Positions 61,896 to 64,000 of a stretch of 64,000 bases of DNA are shown piece after piece (within the stretch, counting starts at the first letter, position 1; every line of letters starts with the position of its first letter). The stretch is from an uncultured Methylocystaceae bacterium. GTDB lineage: Bacteria > Pseudomonadota > Alphaproteobacteria > Rhizobiales > Beijerinckiaceae. The notes under the pieces are model-generated. The model did not search any database and was not told the origin of the DNA. It saw only the letters and a list, made by a program, of their open reading frames with translations. The position numbers and the translations under genes are program-made. The stretch is taken from the NCBI GenBank assembly GCA_937870755.1, contig CALMZV010000019.1, positions 24,968 through 88,967 of the forward strand, in the 5' to 3' direction.

Positions 61896-62272
61896 GCGGC
61901 TTTTTCCAGCGCGTCCTCGACGCGCTTGATCATCGTCCAGATGCCGTCGATCCCGGGCCGCCATTCGCTGTTGTGGCGCGACCAACGCTGCCAGCTCTGG
62001 CCGGCGAAGCTCTGCGCGACATTGGCGGCGTTGGGATAGCGACCGCCCTGGCGCAGTTTCACCCACGGCAGCAGGTAGAACATATCGGGCGCCACGTCCG
62101 GATAGCCTGGCGGCAGCTGGATCAGGATATCGGCGGCGGCGCTGTCGAAACGCCCGTCCGGCAGCCGCCGCCCTTTCAGGATGACGCCTTTGACGGCGCC
62201 ATCCTGCTTTTCTTCGTAGGCGATGCCTTTCTCGGCGAGATAGACGCGGTCCGCGGCGGGCAGGAAGCTCAT
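61892..62272 (-). CDS. E2/UBC-like protein without cysteine
   Basis: 126 residues. ILIQLPPGYPDVAPDMFYLLP is close to the PxxYP...P core of E2 conjugating folds, and RHNSEWRPGIDGIWTMIKRV is the C-terminal helix region of prokaryotic E2 family proteins. There is no cysteine anywhere, so a thioester E2 reaction is impossible. It may be a non-catalytic carrier, or transfer may occur directly from E1. Conserved-looking residues H and N in SRHNSEW stand near the usual active-site end. Coupled to both neighbours (ATGA downstream, 6-base gap upstream). Confidence 0.78.
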   Translation of the reverse strand: MSFLPAADRVYLAEKGIAYEEKQDGAVKGVILKGRRLPDGRFDSAAADILIQLPPGYPDVAPDMFYLLPWVKLRQGGRYPNAANVAQSFAGQSWQRWSRHNSEWRPGIDGIWTMIKRVEDALEKAA

Positions 62273-62278
62273 CGTTCC

Positions 62279-62545
62279 CTAGCCCTCCGTCGTCGTCTTC
62301 TTGCCGGTGAAGAAACGCTCGACCTGCGGAGGCGTGAGATCGACTTTTCTGTCGTCGGCGATCAGCAGGTCCTCGGGGCCGGGCACGTCCTGCCAGGCGT
62401 CGTAGGTGGCCTGATCGACGCCCGCGAGGCGCTTGATTTGCGCGCCGGTGATGACCGGCTCCGGCCAGTCGTGCGGCTTGCGATCGACGATGATCTTGTA
62501 GGGTGGGCGGCGCCCGGTTTCGGTGGTGGCAAGGACTTCGGTCAT
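62279..62545 (-). CDS. Ubiquitin-like protein (multiubiquitin family)
   Basis: 88 residues. One beta-grasp-like unit: YKIIVDRKPHDWPEPVITGA, then LAGVDQATYDAW, DLLIADDRKVDLTPPQVERF, ending FFTGKKTTTEG. This matches the multiubiquitin (ubiquitin-like) proteins of bacterial operons with E1, E2 and JAB genes. The chain ends in Gly with no extension, so it would be ready for adenylation without trimming. A clear AAGGAG precedes the ATG. It is the second gene of the operon. Confidence 0.8.
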   Translation of the reverse strand: MTEVLATTETGRRPPYKIIVDRKPHDWPEPVITGAQIKRLAGVDQATYDAWQDVPGPEDLLIADDRKVDLTPPQVERFFTGKKTTTEG

Positions 62546-62560
62546 CGGAGTCTCCTTTCG

Positions 62561-62788
62561 TCAGCCTTTGGGGGGATGCGGGTCGCGGCCGTGCGAGTCG
62601 CGCTCGCGGATGCGGCCGTCGCGGCCATGGATCAACAGTTCGCCCTGCTGGTTCCGGGCCGCTTCGCGGCCGCGGGCGACCGCCGCGGCCTGGGTGTCGT
62701 GGACGGAGGAAGCGCGCCCGCCGCCGGCGGGCTGGACGGCCCATCGGCCGTTGCGCGGGACGATATGCTGGTTGCGGCCTTTGCTCAT
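62561..62788 (-). CDS. DUF2188 protein, first gene of the ubiquitin-like operon
   Basis: 75 residues. NQHIVPRNGRWAVQPAGGGR, ASSVHDTQAAAVARGREAAR and ELLIHGRDGRIRERDSHGRD match DUF2188, a small two-repeat family of unknown function that often lies with mobile or stress genes. AAAGGA precedes the ATG. The stop is 15 bases before the ubiquitin-like start; the promoter region carries the operator at 62834-62847. Confidence 0.8.
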   Translation of the reverse strand: MSKGRNQHIVPRNGRWAVQPAGGGRASSVHDTQAAAVARGREAARNQQGELLIHGRDGRIRERDSHGRDPHPPKG

Positions 62789-62833
62789 GCCCGGGTCCTT
62801 TGCTGTTTCAGCTAACCGGCTTATCTGCCGATC

Positions 62834-62847
62834 CGCTAATTAGCGTA
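62834..62847. promoter_or_regulatory. Operator-like palindrome of the ubiquitin-like operon
   Basis: CGCTAATTAGCGTA contains the 12-base palindrome CGCTAATTAGCG, 46 bases before the first gene of the operon. It matches CGCTGATCAGCGTA at 63987-64000 in front of the XRE regulator gene (12 of 14 positions, with symmetric changes). A likely binding site of that regulator. Confidence 0.65.
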
Positions 62848-62890
62848 GCAGAGCGATGCACGGAGTCAACCCCGGGGCATGGACCCGTCG

Positions 62891-63613
62891 TCAGGCGATG
62901 TTGAACAGAGAGGGGCCGGCGCTCGCGGCGCCAAGGATTCCTAGCTTTATAAGCCGGATGCGGGCCGCGTCGGAGGAGACCGCGAAGCCGGCGACAATGT
63001 TCTCGATCAGGGCGCGGCCGTGCAAATCGTCCTGGCCGATGACCCCGAAGAGGTTTTGCGATTCGCAGTATTCGCGGACGAGAGCGCGGACCCGGCTCAC
63101 CGGCATCAGCAAGGCGCCGCCGATATAGCCGGCCTGCCACTCCATCCAGTCCGTCTGCGCGGCGTCGAGGATGTTGTTGCGGAAGCAGACCTGCGTATTT
63201 GCGCGCGGGTTGGCCTTGAGAAGATCGGCGCCTGGCGGTTCGAGGTCCCACAAAGGCGCATGGAAACGCACATGGCCATATTCATGGGCGAGCGTCATGC
63301 GCAGGCGGTTCTGCCGGTTGTCGGCCGTCGAGAGTGTCTCGGAAATCAGCACCTTCGGCTTGCGGCCGGGCTGGAATTGCGTGACGCCCTCAACGAAGCG
63401 GCCGTAGGCGCTGAGGTCCGCGTACTGGTCGAGCGATTCAGTGTCGCGTTCGATCAGCACGGTCAGGTCGTCGGTCGTCAGCGGATAGGCGACCGAGCCG
63501 TGGCGCTCCCTGAGGAAGGCGCTGACGATCGCCTCGCACTCCCGGTCGAGTTCCTTCGGCTCGTAGTGCGGGCGCTGCGTAAAGCGCCCGCTGCGGTCGG
63601 CCACGTAGCGCAC
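62891..63613 (-). CDS. ImmA/IrrE-family metallopeptidase
   Basis: 240 residues from a GTG. The zinc motif is LAHEYGHVRFH (HExxH). The family cleaves or inactivates XRE-type repressors after a stress signal: ImmA with ImmR in ICEBs1, IrrE with DdrO in Deinococcus. The repressor-like partner is the gene two bases upstream. A likely trigger for the ubiquitin-like operon that follows. Confidence 0.9.
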   Translation of the reverse strand: MRYVADRSGRFTQRPHYEPKELDRECEAIVSAFLRERHGSVAYPLTTDDLTVLIERDTESLDQYADLSAYGRFVEGVTQFQPGRKPKVLISETLSTADNRQNRLRMTLAHEYGHVRFHAPLWDLEPPGADLLKANPRANTQVCFRNNILDAAQTDWMEWQAGYIGGALLMPVSRVRALVREYCESQNLFGVIGQDDLHGRALIENIVAGFAVSSDAARIRLIKLGILGAASAGPSLFNIA

Positions 63614-63615
63614 GA

Positions 63616-63963
63616 TCAGGAACCTCCGCCCTTGCCGCCCTTCTTGTCGAGCGTGCGACGGAAAGCGACCATCACTTCGGAAACCTGCTCTTCTGACAGC
63701 TTCTTGTCCCTTATGTCGTCGGGGAATCGACCCGCCAGATAATAAAGCCAGTCGCGGTCGATGCCGAGCGCGTCGGCGAATTGCTGGACCATGCGGTCCG
63801 ACGACGGGCTGCGCCGATCGTGCTCGATATCGTTTAGATATTGTGGCGAGATCGGCTCGTCATCCTCGCGCCGCACGCGCGCGGCGAGTTCTTTCAGAGC
63901 CCATCCCTTCGACTTCCGGGCCTCGCTGATCGCGCCGCCGAAGGTCTTCTCGGTCGATGCCAT
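63616..63963 (-). CDS. XRE-family transcriptional regulator
   Basis: 115 residues. Helix-turn-helix about 10-70 (AISEARKSKGWALKELAARV, ISPQYLNDIEHDRRSPSSD), followed by a short region ending in a Gly/Lys-rich tail. GAGGAGAGGT lies before the ATG at 63963; an in-frame ATG four codons earlier is less likely. Organised with an ImmA-type protease as a repressor/antirepressor pair. Probably represses itself and the ubiquitin-like operon at the shared palindrome. Confidence 0.9.
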   Translation of the reverse strand: MASTEKTFGGAISEARKSKGWALKELAARVRREDDEPISPQYLNDIEHDRRSPSSDRMVQQFADALGIDRDWLYYLAGRFPDDIRDKKLSEEQVSEVMVAFRRTLDKKGGKGGGS

Positions 63964-63977
63964 ACCTCTCCTCAATA

Positions 63978-64000
63978 ACGCTGATACGCTGATCAGCGTA
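63978..64000. promoter_or_regulatory. Operator-like palindrome of the XRE regulator gene
   Basis: TACGCTGATCAGCGTA (63985-64000) is a perfect 16-base palindrome, preceded by an ACGCTGAT half-site at 63978-63985. It lies just upstream of the ribosome-binding site of the regulator gene (the minus-strand start is at 63963) and ends at the window edge. Autoregulation is likely. Confidence 0.65.

Noticed and set aside
61892..62272. Active thioester-forming E2 enzyme
   Set aside because: The protein has no cysteine, so only a fold-level E2-like call is made.

Overview
The window is GC-rich (around 70% by eye in most coding regions) and looks like a chromosome of an alphaproteobacterium, probably Hyphomicrobiales or a close relative. 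Supporting signs are an ActS/ActR (RegB/RegA) redox two-component pair, an MmcB-type repair nuclease, a single-chain acyl-CoA carboxylase of the type known from Rhodopseudomonas, and a CTAG-ended intergenic repeat that resembles repeats I remember from this order. The genus cannot be fixed from the sequence.

Layout. 1-14330: housekeeping and metabolic genes: a histidine kinase tail and its response regulator, mmcB, an MBOAT O-acyltransferase with a partner SGNH-like protein, a GMC oxidoreductase, a MoxR/VWA pair, a fused acyl-CoA carboxylase, a MepA murein endopeptidase, an L,D-transpeptidase and a DUF1190 protein. 14469-44464: a long co-directional polysaccharide locus: Wza-like lipoprotein, outer-membrane barrel, NusG/RfaH-like antiterminator, O-antigen ligase-like protein, Wzc-type tyrosine autokinase, Wzm/Wzt ABC exporter, about eleven glycosyltransferases, two FkbM methyltransferases, an asparagine synthetase, a Wzy-like polymerase, GalE and a carbamoyltransferase. 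Most genes overlap by ATGA/GTGA or lie a few bases apart.

43376-49728: this operon runs without a break into a lasso-peptide locus: nucleotidyltransferase, lasso cyclase, two precursors, a PRMT-like methyltransferase with a C-terminal PqqD/RRE-like domain, an HprK-like kinase, a free PqqD/RRE and a B2 leader protease. Precursor 2 is the most striking gene in the window. It has a normal lasso leader and a 16-residue core, followed directly by a peptidase S74 (intramolecular chaperone) domain. The S74 Ser-Lys dyad is placed so that self-cleavage would leave exactly a lasso-sized core.

49738-55524: more envelope genes: a GDP-fucose synthase gene broken by one in-frame TAA, a WcaI-like glycosyltransferase, a UDP-glucuronate decarboxylase-like SDR, a WcaJ-type initiating transferase and a metallophosphoesterase. 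55556-59584: polA and a membrane protein.

59719-64000: the left part of a genomic island. A truncated tRNA-Arg(CCG) and an intact tRNA-Arg(CCG) lie 121 bases apart, followed by a minus-strand ubiquitin-like operon (DUF2188, ubiquitin-like protein, cysteine-free E2-like protein, E1 fused to a JAB domain, DUF6527). An XRE regulator and an ImmA/IrrE protease lie upstream of it. The same 14-base operator-like palindrome precedes both the regulator and the ubiquitin-like operon, which suggests joint control by the XRE/ImmA pair.
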